From Sphingomonas palmae (GTDB taxonomy: Bacteria > Pseudomonadota > Alphaproteobacteria > Sphingomonadales > Sphingomonadaceae), in the NCBI RefSeq assembly GCF_900109565.1, contig NZ_FNZZ01000004.1:62001-126000 (forward strand): DNA of 64,000 nt, read 5' to 3'. This document shows, in pieces, positions 54,961-63,734 of this stretch (position 1 is the first letter of the stretch; the number at the start of each line of letters is the position of its first letter). The notes beneath the pieces are model-generated. The model was given only the letters and a program-made list of their open reading frames with translations. It was not told the DNA's origin and searched no databases. The position numbers and the translations under genes are program-made.

Positions 54961-57416
54961 CCCGTCAACGCCTTCGCCTGCGTGCCGAGCAGCTGATCGA
55001 CGATCATCATGCCGACGTCGTTCTGCCACAGCCACAATCCGTTGGCCTGGCCGCGGAAGCTCGGCTCTCCGCCCAATCGGCCCCAGGGCACGAACCCCGC
55101 GGCGAGCCCGATCCCGTACAGCCCCGCGATCGGCGCACCGGCGGCGTCGCATACACGGCAGTGGCGATCGACCATCGCGCCGCCGACGTCCGCCGATAAC
55201 GCGATCGGCGTGCCCGATCGGTCGAGGACCGGCAGCGCGTGCGGGCGGTAGCCGAGCGCGGCGACCACCACGTCGGCCTGCGCGATCACTTCCCTGGCGC
55301 GCGCGTCCTCGTTGGCGCCGATGCGGTGCAGCCGGACGCGCGGATCGGGCACGCGACCGTCGATGCCCAGCATCCGCTGCACCAGATCGCGCGCCTCGAG
55401 CCGGAACCCCGCCAGGCGATAGACGAAGCCCGACACCGGGCAGATGTCGTCGGGCCCGTAATCGCTAAAGCCTTCCTCCTGCGCCGCCGCAGCCGAGGGA
55501 TAGAAGGGTCTCAGCGGCCGTCGGTGCAGCAGCGTGATCGCACCCTCGCCGAGCGGCAGCGGCGCCTTCAACAGCGCCACAATCGTCGTCAGCGCGCTGG
55601 TCGATCCGCCGATCACCGCGATGCGTGGATCGCGCGCGTCGGCGATCAGGTCGGCGACCATCTGCGTGCCCCCGACGCTCAGCACCGCGTCCGATTGCAG
55701 CAGTCGCCCGCCCGCCAGCGCGGACAGTGGCTCCCCTGCGACCTCCTGCGCGGCCAGCCGATCGATCGGCTGATGCCCTCCGGTCGCGATCACGACGTGG
55801 CGCGCGCGGTGCTCGGTGATCGTGCCGGTCGCGACATCCTCGATGCGCGTGCACCAGCCGCCGCCCTCCTGCCTTGTCGACAAGGCACGCCGGCCGGTCA
55901 TCACCTGCCCGCCGTTGCTGCGCACCACCTGCGCCAGCCGATCGCCGAGTGCGTCGAGCATCGGTCCGACCTCGACCAGCGGCACGCCCAGTCCGTGGCG
56001 GTAGGCCGCGACTCGTGCGGTTGCCGGATGATCGACCAGTGCCGCGATCTCGGCATGCGGGTTGTTGGCGACCGCGGTCAGAAAGGTGTCCGCGCTCGAG
56101 TCGGAGGTAATCGCGTAATTGCCGAGCCGCCCGCTCCCAAGCGTCGTGCCTGCCTCGACGATCACCAAGCCGCGTGACAGCGCCGGCAGCACACCCGCCT
56201 TTGCCGTTGCGGTCAGCAGCGCGGTGCCCGCGGGGCCACCCCCCACTACCAGCGTTTCATGATGGTCGATCGCGCGCGGCACCGCCGCGACGCGCGGGGC
56301 CGCGACAATGCGGTTCAGCGCCAATGCAATGCGATGCGCATCCGCCGGCGTCATCGTGTCGGTGACGGGCAGCGACAACACGCGCGCGCCCACATCGTCG
56401 CACACCGGCAACGGCTCGATCATCGCGACGTCGCGCACCCACGGCTGCTCGCCCAGATGCGGGCTGAAATACGCCCCGGCGCCGATTCCCTCGCGCGCCA
56501 GCGCCGCGCTTACGCCAGCGCGGTTGGATCCGCGCGGCAGCAGCACTGGAAAGAAGCCGTGCGCCTGCTCCCCCTGCGCCGCCCTCTGCAGCGTGAGACG
56601 ATCGCTCAGGTTCTCGCGATACGCACGTACCACTGCGCCGCGGCTGGCGCTGACCGCGTCGAACGTCTCCAGCCTCGCGCGCGCCATCACCGCCAGCACC
56701 TCAGGCAGCTTGGCGTTCAGGCCCGGGATGGTGGCGATCCGAGGCTGCGTGAAGCCGAAATTGGCCGCGGCGCGCAGCCGCTCGATCACGCCGGCATCGC
56801 CGCAGTGGATCAGCCCGCCTTCCGCCACCGCGAACGGCTTGGTCGCATGCATCGAGTAGACGACCGGAAAGGGTGCACCAGCGCCGAAGTTCACGCCCGC
56901 CGCGTCGATGGTGCCGAGCGACGCGGCCGCGTCCACCACCACCGCGACGCCGTGCCGCGCCGCCATCCAGCGATAGCGGTCGAGGTCGATCGCGTGTCCG
57001 AAGGTGGCGTATGGCACGACCGCCGCGATCCCGGCGCCGTGACGCTGGAGCAAGCGCTCTTCCTCGCGTGCCGACGCGCTCCAATCGTCCGGATCGACAT
57101 CGCAGACGAGCGGCACCAGTCCCGCCCACCACGCCGCCTGGGCGGTCGCCGCGAAGGTGAAGCCGGGCATCAGCGCCATGCGCCCGCGTCCGCGCGCGCC
57201 CACCGCATCGGCCAGCGCGATCATCATGCCCGTCGTCGCATTGTTGACCGCCAGCGTCGCGCCGCGTCCACCGAACAGCCGCTCGGTCACTTCACGCTCG
57301 AACGCGCGCGCTTCCGGTCCGTGATTGCTGTAGGTACCACTCGCCTCGACGCGCGACAGCGCCTCGGTCAGCTGCGACAGGCGCGGCGGGTTGGGGGCGA
57401 TCAGCGGCAGGTCCAT
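54957..57416 (-). CDS. Fusion: DegT/DnrJ/EryC1-type aminotransferase + FAD/NAD(P)-binding oxidoreductase
   Basis: 819 residues in one frame. Residues 1-375 are a PLP sugar aminotransferase: NNATTGMM (phosphate binding), VVVDAAASLG with D162, and YSMHATKPFAVAEGG with Schiff-base K193. Residues 385-819 are a flavoprotein: FAD motif VVGGGPAGTAL (392-397), ARHVVIATGGHQP, and a second dinucleotide motif RIAVIGGSTSALTTIVALL. The second part resembles class B flavin monooxygenases or N-hydroxylases. A covalent pair could aminate a nucleotide sugar and then oxidise the amine. No start or frameshift problem visible; a sequencing artefact fusion seems unlikely. Confidence 0.85.
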   Translation of the reverse strand: MDLPLIAPNPPRLSQLTEALSRVEASGTYSNHGPEARAFEREVTERLFGGRGATLAVNNATTGMMIALADAVGARGRGRMALMPGFTFAATAQAAWWAGLVPLVCDVDPDDWSASAREEERLLQRHGAGIAAVVPYATFGHAIDLDRYRWMAARHGVAVVVDAAASLGTIDAAGVNFGAGAPFPVVYSMHATKPFAVAEGGLIHCGDAGVIERLRAAANFGFTQPRIATIPGLNAKLPEVLAVMARARLETFDAVSASRGAVVRAYRENLSDRLTLQRAAQGEQAHGFFPVLLPRGSNRAGVSAALAREGIGAGAYFSPHLGEQPWVRDVAMIEPLPVCDDVGARVLSLPVTDTMTPADAHRIALALNRIVAAPRVAAVPRAIDHHETLVVGGGPAGTALLTATAKAGVLPALSRGLVIVEAGTTLGSGRLGNYAITSDSSADTFLTAVANNPHAEIAALVDHPATARVAAYRHGLGVPLVEVGPMLDALGDRLAQVVRSNGGQVMTGRRALSTRQEGGGWCTRIEDVATGTITEHRARHVVIATGGHQPIDRLAAQEVAGEPLSALAGGRLLQSDAVLSVGGTQMVADLIADARDPRIAVIGGSTSALTTIVALLKAPLPLGEGAITLLHRRPLRPFYPSAAAAQEEGFSDYGPDDICPVSGFVYRLAGFRLEARDLVQRMLGIDGRVPDPRVRLHRIGANEDARAREVIAQADVVVAALGYRPHALPVLDRSGTPIALSADVGGAMVDRHCRVCDAAGAPIAGLYGIGLAAGFVPWGRLGGEPSFRGQANGLWLWQNDVGMMIVDQLLGTQAKALTG

Positions 57417-57440
57417 GCTGCCGCCTTGCGCCCGAACGCG

Positions 57441-57755
57441 CTAACGTCGGGTTACGTCGCGCGCGTCAAATTTTTCCAATTCATACGCGATCGAGGCTTC
57501 GACCAGCGTCTCCCACAGCGCCGCGATCTCCCGCACGGGCAACCCGACCGCCGCAGCCGCCTCGACCGCCTGCGCGATCACCTGCTGCTTGCGCTCCTCG
57601 TCGCGAACCGCCGCCCGCTCCGGTTTGATCCGTGCGGCGGCGTCCATGTAGTCGAAGCGCCGCCGCAGCAGCGCGACCAGTTCGCGGTCGAGCGCATCGA
57701 CGCCGGCGCGCACCTCCGCCATCGTGCTGCACTCGGGACCGGGCTTGATGTTCAT
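57441..57755 (-). CDS. Chorismate mutase, AroQ type
   Basis: 104 residues, ATG at 57755. Helical AroQ fold: VDALDRELVALLRRRFDYMDAAARIK supplies the Arg/Lys pair, and VREIAALWETLVEASIAYE closes the active site. It may be a monofunctional chorismate mutase or a PchB-like isochorismate-pyruvate lyase. Its position upstream of the aminotransferase fusion (24-base gap) may be coincidental. Cytoplasmic. Confidence 0.82.
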   Translation of the reverse strand: MNIKPGPECSTMAEVRAGVDALDRELVALLRRRFDYMDAAARIKPERAAVRDEERKQQVIAQAVEAAAAVGLPVREIAALWETLVEASIAYELEKFDARDVTRR

Positions 57756-57878
57756 GGGTTGCCTGTGCCGCTCGCGACCATTGATGTCCAGCCGACGAAC
57801 ATGTAAGAACGCGTCGCACAATGGCGTTGACCCTGCCGACCGCGTCCGCGCACGGTGACCACCTTTAGGAGACCAACC

Positions 57879-58088
57879 ATGCTGCTCGCTCTCGCGCTGA
57901 TCCAGGCCCCCGTTCCCGCCGCTCAGCCGACGCCGCCGGCCCCGACCGAGGAGAAGCTGATCTGCAAGCGCGTTCAGCAACCGGGATCGCGCCTGCCGGG
58001 AAAGAAGACCTGCCTCAGCCGCGAGGATTGGGCCGCGCAGGAGAAGGATGGCCGCGACGCTTTGTCGAGCACCAGCCGACAGTACTAA
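57879..58088 (+). CDS. Small exported hypothetical protein
   Basis: 69 residues. AGGAG 8 bases before the ATG at 57879. Short hydrophobic N-terminus MLLALALIQAPVPAAQP acting as a signal, then KLICKRVQQPGSRLPGKKTC with two cysteines and a charged tail. The C-x(n)-G-S-R-x-x-x-K-x-x-C arrangement is seen in many sphingomonad small secreted proteins, from memory. Function unknown. Confidence 0.65.
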   Translation: MLLALALIQAPVPAAQPTPPAPTEEKLICKRVQQPGSRLPGKKTCLSREDWAAQEKDGRDALSSTSRQY

Positions 58089-58313
58089 CGTCGCTGGCGC
58101 GAGGTCAGCTCAGACCGGCGCGGCCGGCCGCTGCTTGACCTGGCGCGCCCGCGCGGCTAAGCGCGCGCCTTCGCAATTGCCCCTGCACCCCGGTGAAGCG
58201 GTGGGCCTGCTTCGTCACGATCGTGACGACGCGGCGCGATGACCGGGAAGAACCCTGCCTTTCATCCACGATGATGCGCAGGCCACGTCGTTAGCATTTG
58301 CCAAGGATTGAAT

Positions 58314-58928
58314 ATGTCGAAGCGTCATAGCGCGAAGCACAAGCTCGATCGCCGTTTGGGCGAGAACATCTGGGGCCGTCCCAAGAGCCCGGTCAACAAG
58401 CGCGAGTACGGCCCCGGCCAGCACGGTCAGCGCCGCAAGGGCAAGGTGTCGGACTTCGGCATCCAGCTGCGCGCGAAGCAGAAGCTCAAGGGCTATTACG
58501 GCGACGTGACCGAGAAGCAGTTCAAGCACTGCTACGAGGAAGCCGCGCGCATGAAGGGCGACACCTCGCAGAACCTGATCGGCCTGCTCGAGCGTCGCCT
58601 CGACATGATCGTCTACCGGGCGAAGTTCGCGCCGACGATCTGGGCCGCGCGCCAGCTGGTCAGCCACGGTCACGTCCGCGTCAACGGCGTGAAGTGCAAC
58701 ATCGCATCGCGCCGCTGCTACGTCAGCGACGAGATCACGCTGGGTTCGAAGGCGCAGGAAATGGCGCTGGTGCTCGAAGCGCAGCAGCTCGCCGAGCGCG
58801 AAGTGCCCGATTACGTCGCGCCCGATGGCAACGCCAAGGTGACCTTCATCCGCGTGCCGACGCTGGACGAAGTGCCCTACCCGGTGAAGATGGAGCCGAA
58901 TTTGGTGGTCGAGTTCTACTCGCGATAA
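58314..58928 (+). CDS. rpsD: 30S ribosomal protein S4
   Basis: 204 residues. Small-subunit assembly protein and translational regulator. Typical features: [14 protein letters not shown], the S4 N-domain [14 protein letters not shown], and an S4 RNA-binding domain [18 protein letters not shown] onward with GHVRVNG. AAGGA sits 7 bases before the ATG. Transcribed alone here, not next to rpoA. A strong terminator follows. Confidence 0.97.
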   Translation: MSKRHSAKHKLDRRLGENIWGRPKSPVNKREYGPGQHGQRRKGKVSDFGIQLRAKQKLKGYYGDVTEKQFKHCYEEAARMKGDTSQNLIGLLERRLDMIVYRAKFAPTIWAARQLVSHGHVRVNGVKCNIASRRCYVSDEITLGSKAQEMALVLEAQQLAEREVPDYVAPDGNAKVTFIRVPTLDEVPYPVKMEPNLVVEFYSR

Positions 58929-59018
58929 GCGAGTAGCGAACAGCAAATTCGGCCGGCCGGCGGGGCTAAAGCCCCGACCGACGACGCGGGCTCCGCCCGC
59001 GGCGGTCCCGATAAAGAA

Positions 59019-59051
59019 AAGGGCGGTCCCGCGGGGCCGCCCTTCTTCGTT
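59019..59051. terminator. Intrinsic terminator after rpsD
   Basis: AAGGGCGG and CCGCCCTT form an 8-bp stem, extended by CCC/GGG in the loop, followed by CTTCGTTT. It lies between rpsD and the convergent DUF885 gene and can serve both. Two further short hairpins (GGGGCTAAAGCCCC and CGCGGGCTCCGCCCGCG) sit just upstream at about 58966-59001. Confidence 0.8.
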
Positions 59052-59066
59052 TAAGCGCGTGTTGGC

Positions 59067-60827
59067 TCAGCCAGCCGACGCTGGCCTAGCCTTCTCCGCC
59101 GCGATCCAGCGCAGCATCTCCGCCTCCATCGTCGGCAGCGGCACCGACCCCATGTTCAGCAGCGTGTCGTGAAAACGCCGCTGGTCGAAGCGCAGTCCCA
59201 GCTCCGCCTCTGCCTTCGCGCGCAGCTCACGCATCTTCATCTCGCCCAGCTTATAGGCGAGTGCCTGCCCCGGCCAGCTGATGTAGCGATCAACCTCGAT
59301 CTCGACGTCGAGCTTCGCCAGCGCAGTGTGCGAGGCAAGATAGTCGATCGCCTGCGCGCGCGTCCAACCCATCGAATGCAGCCCCGTGTCGATCACCAGC
59401 CGCGCGGCGCGCCACATCTCGAACGTCTCGCGCCCGAACTCCTCGTACGGCGTGCGGTACATGCCGAGTTTGGTGCCGAGCCACTCGGAATACAGCCCCC
59501 ACCCCTCACCGTAGCCGGAAAAATAGGTTTGCCGACGAAACGCGGGCCGGTCGGGCGCTTCCAGCGCCATCGCCGCCTGGTGGCTGTGCCCCGGCACGCA
59601 CTCGTGCAGCGTCAGCGAGACGAGATTGTAGAGCGGGCGCGACTTCAGATCATAGGTATTCATCAGGCACGCGGCCAAGCCACCGCGACCCGAGGTATAG
59701 ACCGGCGCGATCGCTTCGGGCACCGCCTGAATCGTGAAGCGATAGCGCGGCAGCGTCGTGAACACGTCCTTCAACCGCCCGTCCATCCGCTTGGCAACCA
59801 GCGCGGAGAAGCCGAGCAGCTCGTCGGGCGTCTTGGCATAGAATCGGGGATCGCTGCGCAGGAAGGCGAGGAACTCGGGAAACGTGCCCTTGAACCCGGT
59901 CTCAGCGATCGTCGCCTTCATGTCGCGGTCGATCCGCGCGACTTCGGAAAGGCCGATGCGGTAGATCTGCTCGGGCGAGAGGTCCAGTGTCGTATATTCC
60001 CGAATCTGGCTGCGATAAAAAGCGGCGCCGTTGGGCAATGCCGCCGCCGACAGCGTCGTTCGCGCACCCGGCACATAGCTGCCGCGGAAGAAGACGAGCA
60101 GCTTCGCGTAAGCGGGCGCTGCCCGCGTGTCGATCGCGGCCTGCGCCTGTGCCCGCAATTGCGCCTGCTCGGCGGCCGGGATCGAGGCGGGCATCTCCTT
60201 GAACGGATCGAACAACGGGTTGGCCGCACCCGTCATCGTGTACGCTTCGATCGTCTTGTCGCGCCCCGCGAGCGTCACGCGCGGTGGCGTGAACCCGCGC
60301 GCGAGCCCCGCGCGCATGTTGGCGATGTTGCCGTCGAACCAGCGTGGCACGTCGCGCAGCCGTCCAATGTAGCGGCGATAGTCGTCCGCGTTCTCCAGCG
60401 CGGCATAGGGCTTCACCTCGCCCCAGAAGTAGCTGTCGCTGTTGAGCGGCGCCTCATAGGTGCGGAAGTCGATGTTGGCGACCTCGGCGCGCAGCGACTC
60501 GGTGAGTACGGCAGCGTTCAACCGTTCCTCGGGTGAGAGTTCGGCCGCGGGGATTGCAGTGATCCGCGTCAGTACGTCCTGCCAATAGGCGCGACGCCGC
60601 GCCCAGTCGGCAGGGGTGACCGCCGGAAAATGATCGTCGCTCTCGCTGCGCAGACCGTCGCTGACCTGCGCGAATTCGCGCTGTCGCCAGACCCACTCCG
60701 CATCGTAGATAGCCTTGAGCTGACGGTCGGCTGGCGTGGGCGTTGTCGCTACAACGGGTTGCGCGGTCAGTGAGGTTGGGGCCAGCAACGACACACCCGC
60801 GATGATCGCCCAATGCTTCTTCACCAT
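59067..60827 (-). CDS. DUF885 family exported peptidase-like protein
   Basis: 586 residues. Signal peptide through SLLAPTSLTAQP. The C-terminal half has LHECVPGHSHQ, the HExxPGH metal-like motif of DUF885, and FSGYGEGWGLYSEWLG, the adjacent Glu-containing helix. Members look like distant M2/M32-type metallocarboxypeptidases; activity is seldom tested. Monocistronic with the terminator shared with rpsD. Periplasmic. Confidence 0.9.
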   Translation of the reverse strand: MVKKHWAIIAGVSLLAPTSLTAQPVVATTPTPADRQLKAIYDAEWVWRQREFAQVSDGLRSESDDHFPAVTPADWARRRAYWQDVLTRITAIPAAELSPEERLNAAVLTESLRAEVANIDFRTYEAPLNSDSYFWGEVKPYAALENADDYRRYIGRLRDVPRWFDGNIANMRAGLARGFTPPRVTLAGRDKTIEAYTMTGAANPLFDPFKEMPASIPAAEQAQLRAQAQAAIDTRAAPAYAKLLVFFRGSYVPGARTTLSAAALPNGAAFYRSQIREYTTLDLSPEQIYRIGLSEVARIDRDMKATIAETGFKGTFPEFLAFLRSDPRFYAKTPDELLGFSALVAKRMDGRLKDVFTTLPRYRFTIQAVPEAIAPVYTSGRGGLAACLMNTYDLKSRPLYNLVSLTLHECVPGHSHQAAMALEAPDRPAFRRQTYFSGYGEGWGLYSEWLGTKLGMYRTPYEEFGRETFEMWRAARLVIDTGLHSMGWTRAQAIDYLASHTALAKLDVEIEVDRYISWPGQALAYKLGEMKMRELRAKAEAELGLRFDQRRFHDTLLNMGSVPLPTMEAEMLRWIAAEKARPASAG

Positions 60828-60990
60828 CCACCCCGCTCATGACTGCACGACAGCGCGCCGTTAGGTCGGAGTTTAGTCCGATGCGTAGGCGGCCGGCAAC
60901 ATCAGGGAGGGTCGGAGGAAGCGAAGAACAGTGTCTCGCATTGCCTTTCAAAAACAGAGTAGCCTCTGACGTTTTGAGCAACTTGGCCGT

Positions 60991-61122
60991 TTAGGTGATC
61001 ACCGCGGCAACGATTGCCCAAAAGGGGAGGCAGAGTGCCAACCCTATCGCGACTCCTGTCATCGGCGGCATCTTTTCAGCGTAGATGACAGATCCTCTCT
61101 CATTTATTTGGTCTTTTGTCAT
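60991..61122 (-). CDS. Possible small membrane protein
   Basis: 43 residues from the ATG at 61122: a charged N-terminus (MTKDQINERGSV) and one strong hydrophobic segment (TGVAIGLALCLPFWAIVAAV). No clear ribosome binding site. The surrounding 60828-61296 stretch is less GC-rich than its neighbours and otherwise holds only a 13-base palindrome GTGCGG-A-CCGCAC at 61165-61177. Coding status is uncertain. Confidence 0.35.
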   Translation of the reverse strand: MTKDQINERGSVIYAEKMPPMTGVAIGLALCLPFWAIVAAVIT

Positions 61123-61164
61123 AGTAACAATAGTACGCTTCAACCCCGTTAAAGTTCCTTTATC

Positions 61165-61177
61165 GTGCGGACCGCAC
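61165..61177. repeat. Palindrome GTGCGG-A-CCGCAC upstream of wecC
   Basis: Six-base perfect arms, 120 bases upstream of the wecC-like start. Possible operator; no regulator is adjacent. Confidence 0.3.
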
Positions 61178-61296
61178 CTGACTTGATGCCGCATACTTCA
61201 GGAGGTCGGCGTTACCGAAAACGCAACCACTTGTGCGGCATGACCCACGCCAACCTGTCCGCCGCTCGCCGCGGGCGTGGAGGAAAGAGGTAGCTC

Positions 61297-62595
61297 GTGC
61301 TCGGCGGAACGGAACTGAAGGTCTGCGTATTAGGGTTGGGCTATATCGGCCTGCCGACCGCGGCGGTGATCGCGCGAACGGGCGCGCAGGTGCTGGGCAT
61401 CGACGTGTCGCCGCACGTGGTCGAGACGGTCAACTCGGGCCGCGTCCATATCGAGGAGGTCGATCTCGACGGACTCGTATCGGGCGTGGTCGCGCGCGGC
61501 AGCTTGCGCGCCTCGACGCAGATCGAGCCGGCCGACGTGTTCGTCATCGCAGTGCCGACGCCGTTCGGGGCCGATCACGTACCCGACGTCGGTTACGTAC
61601 TGAAAGCAGCCACCGCGGTCGCGACCGTGCTGAAGGTCGGCGACACCGTCATCCTCGAATCGACCTCGCCCGTCGGCACGACCGAGCAGGTACGCGACTT
61701 CATCGCCGAGTTGCGCCCCGACCTCAAGGTGCCGGGTCGCAGCAGCGGCGGGCACGCCGATGTCGCGATTGCCTATTGCCCGGAGCGCGTGCTGCCCGGG
61801 CGCATCCTGGTGGAATTGATCGACAACGACCGCGTGATCGGCGGGATCACCCCGCGCTGCGCCAGGCGCGCGCTCCACTTCTACCGCCGCTTCGTACGCG
61901 GCGCCTGCGTCACTACGACGGCGCGTGCAGCGGAAATGACTAAGCTGACCGAGAACGCATTCCGCGACGTCAACATCGCGTTCGCCAACGAACTGTCGCG
62001 CGTGGCGGAAACGCTGGGCGTCGACGTGTGGGAAGTGATCCGTCTCGCCAACCGCCACCCGCGCGTCAACATCCTGCAGCCCGGCCCTGGCGTCGGCGGC
62101 CACTGCATCGCGGTCGATCCGTGGTTCCTCGTCCACGGCGCGCCGGACGACACGCAGCTGATCCGCACCGCGCGTGAGGTCAACGATGCCAAGTGCGACC
62201 ACGTCATCGCGCGCGCGTCGGCGCTGATTGCGGCGCATCCGGGGGTGCCGGTCGCGTGCCTGGGCCTCGCGTTCAAGGCGAACATCGACGATTTCCGCGA
62301 GAGCCCCGCGCTCAAGGTCGCGGTGGCGCTCGCGCAGCGGTTCGGATCGCGCGTGCAGATCGTCGAGCCTTATGCCGACACGCTGCCGTCCGCGTTCGAC
62401 GGCACTGGCGCGACGCTGGTCGACCTCGACGACGCGCTGGAACGCGCCGGCGTGATGATCGCGCTGGTCGACCATGACCTCTTCCGCTCGGTCCCGCTTG
62501 AGGAACGCTGCGACAAGCACGTCTACGACACACGAGGCATCTGGCCCGACCAGCCCGCGGTCGCCGACAGCCGAGCGATGCGGCTCGCCAGTTAG
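61297..62595 (+). CDS. wecC: UDP-N-acetyl-D-mannosamine dehydrogenase-like (UDP-sugar 6-dehydrogenase)
   Basis: 432 residues from the GTG at 61297 (AGAGGT 6 bases upstream). NAD-dependent double oxidation of a UDP-sugar C6. Rossmann GLGYIGLPTA, ESTSPVGTTE, catalytic Lys region MTKLTENAFRDVNIAFANE in shorter form KLTENAFRD, and nucleophile Cys in PGVGGHCIAVDPWF. The last two fit UDP-ManNAc dehydrogenases; a wecB-like gene at 63735 supplies UDP-ManNAc, supporting the assignment. Product UDP-ManNAcA for capsule or exopolysaccharide. Confidence 0.88.
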   Translation: MLGGTELKVCVLGLGYIGLPTAAVIARTGAQVLGIDVSPHVVETVNSGRVHIEEVDLDGLVSGVVARGSLRASTQIEPADVFVIAVPTPFGADHVPDVGYVLKAATAVATVLKVGDTVILESTSPVGTTEQVRDFIAELRPDLKVPGRSSGGHADVAIAYCPERVLPGRILVELIDNDRVIGGITPRCARRALHFYRRFVRGACVTTTARAAEMTKLTENAFRDVNIAFANELSRVAETLGVDVWEVIRLANRHPRVNILQPGPGVGGHCIAVDPWFLVHGAPDDTQLIRTAREVNDAKCDHVIARASALIAAHPGVPVACLGLAFKANIDDFRESPALKVAVALAQRFGSRVQIVEPYADTLPSAFDGTGATLVDLDDALERAGVMIALVDHDLFRSVPLEERCDKHVYDTRGIWPDQPAVADSRAMRLAS

Positions 62596-62653
62596 CCGCT
62601 GCGAGCGATCGAGAAGCACGCTAAGATTAGCGCGGTCCGCAAGGGAACGACAG

Positions 62654-63658
62654 ATGACGACATTGGTGACCGGCGCGGCCGGGTTCATCGGGATGCATGT
62701 GGCCGAGCGGCTGCTCGCGCGCGGCGACCGCGTGATCGGCATCGACGTGATCAACGATTATTACGCGCCCGCGCTCAAGCACGCGCGGCTGGCGCAATTG
62801 ACCGCGCGGCACGGGGACCGCTTCACCTTTATCCGGATCGACTTCGCCGACATGGCCGCGCTGACCGAGGCGCTCCAACCGTACGAGTTCGACCGCATCG
62901 TTCACCTGGGCGCGCAGCCGGGTGTGCGCTACTCGATCGAGAACCCGCACGCCTATGTGCAGGCGAATCTCGTCGGCCACCTCAACCTGCTCGAGGTCGC
63001 GCGTCATCGCCGTGTCGCGCATCTGGTCTACGCCTCCTCCTCATCGGTCTACGGCGGCAACACCAAGATGCCGTTCGCGGTCGAGGACCGCGTCGACCAT
63101 CCCGTCTCGCTCTATGCCGCGACCAAGAAGGCGGACGAGTTGATGAGCGAGACCTACGCGCATCTCTATCGCCTGCCGCAGACGGGTCTACGCTTCTTCA
63201 CCGTGTACGGCCCATGGGGGCGCCCCGACATGGCGCTATGGCTGTTCACCGAGGCGATGTTCGCGGGTCGTCCAATCAAGGTGTTCAACAACGGCGACAT
63301 GCAGCGCGACTTCACCTTCATCGACGACATCGTCTCGGGCGTTGTTTCCTGCCTCGATCACCCGCCGACGGATGACGGCGAACTTAAGGCCGGCGGCAGC
63401 GTCGCGCCGCACCGGCTCTACAATATCGGCAACAACAATGCCGAGCAGCTCGGCCGCATGATCGACGTGCTCGAACAGGCGACCGGGCGCACCGCGATCC
63501 GCGACTATCAACCGATGCAGCCCGGCGATGTTCATCGCACCTTCGCGGACATTTCCGCGATCAACCGCGATCTCGGTTACGCGCCGACGACGTCGATCGA
63601 CGTCGGCATCCCGCGCTTCGTCGACTGGTTTCGCGACTATCACGCGATTGACGGCTGA
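62654..63658 (+). CDS. UDP-glucuronate 4-epimerase-like SDR
   Basis: 334 residues, ATG at 62654 with AAGGGA upstream. Extended SDR: GAAGFIGMHVA, GIDVINDYYAPALKHARL (a signature of UDP-GlcA 4-epimerases such as LspL/Cap1J), active site SLYAATKKADELM (Y-x3-K), and FFTVYGPWGRPDMALWLF. Makes UDP-galacturonate from UDP-glucuronate. Between wecC- and wecB-like genes, so part of the polysaccharide precursor set. Confidence 0.92.
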   Translation: MTTLVTGAAGFIGMHVAERLLARGDRVIGIDVINDYYAPALKHARLAQLTARHGDRFTFIRIDFADMAALTEALQPYEFDRIVHLGAQPGVRYSIENPHAYVQANLVGHLNLLEVARHRRVAHLVYASSSSVYGGNTKMPFAVEDRVDHPVSLYAATKKADELMSETYAHLYRLPQTGLRFFTVYGPWGRPDMALWLFTEAMFAGRPIKVFNNGDMQRDFTFIDDIVSGVVSCLDHPPTDDGELKAGGSVAPHRLYNIGNNNAEQLGRMIDVLEQATGRTAIRDYQPMQPGDVHRTFADISAINRDLGYAPTTSIDVGIPRFVDWFRDYHAIDG

Positions 63659-63734
63659 TCGCACCGTGGCACGATAACCGCTTCGTTAAGCCTGCCGGGG
63701 TAAGCTGGCACGCGAACGATCAAGCGGGGTTGCA

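Noticed and set aside
58966..59001. Possible REP-like repeat family near rpsD
   Set aside because: Two short hairpins are present, but I did not find further copies in the window, so a repeat family is not supported.
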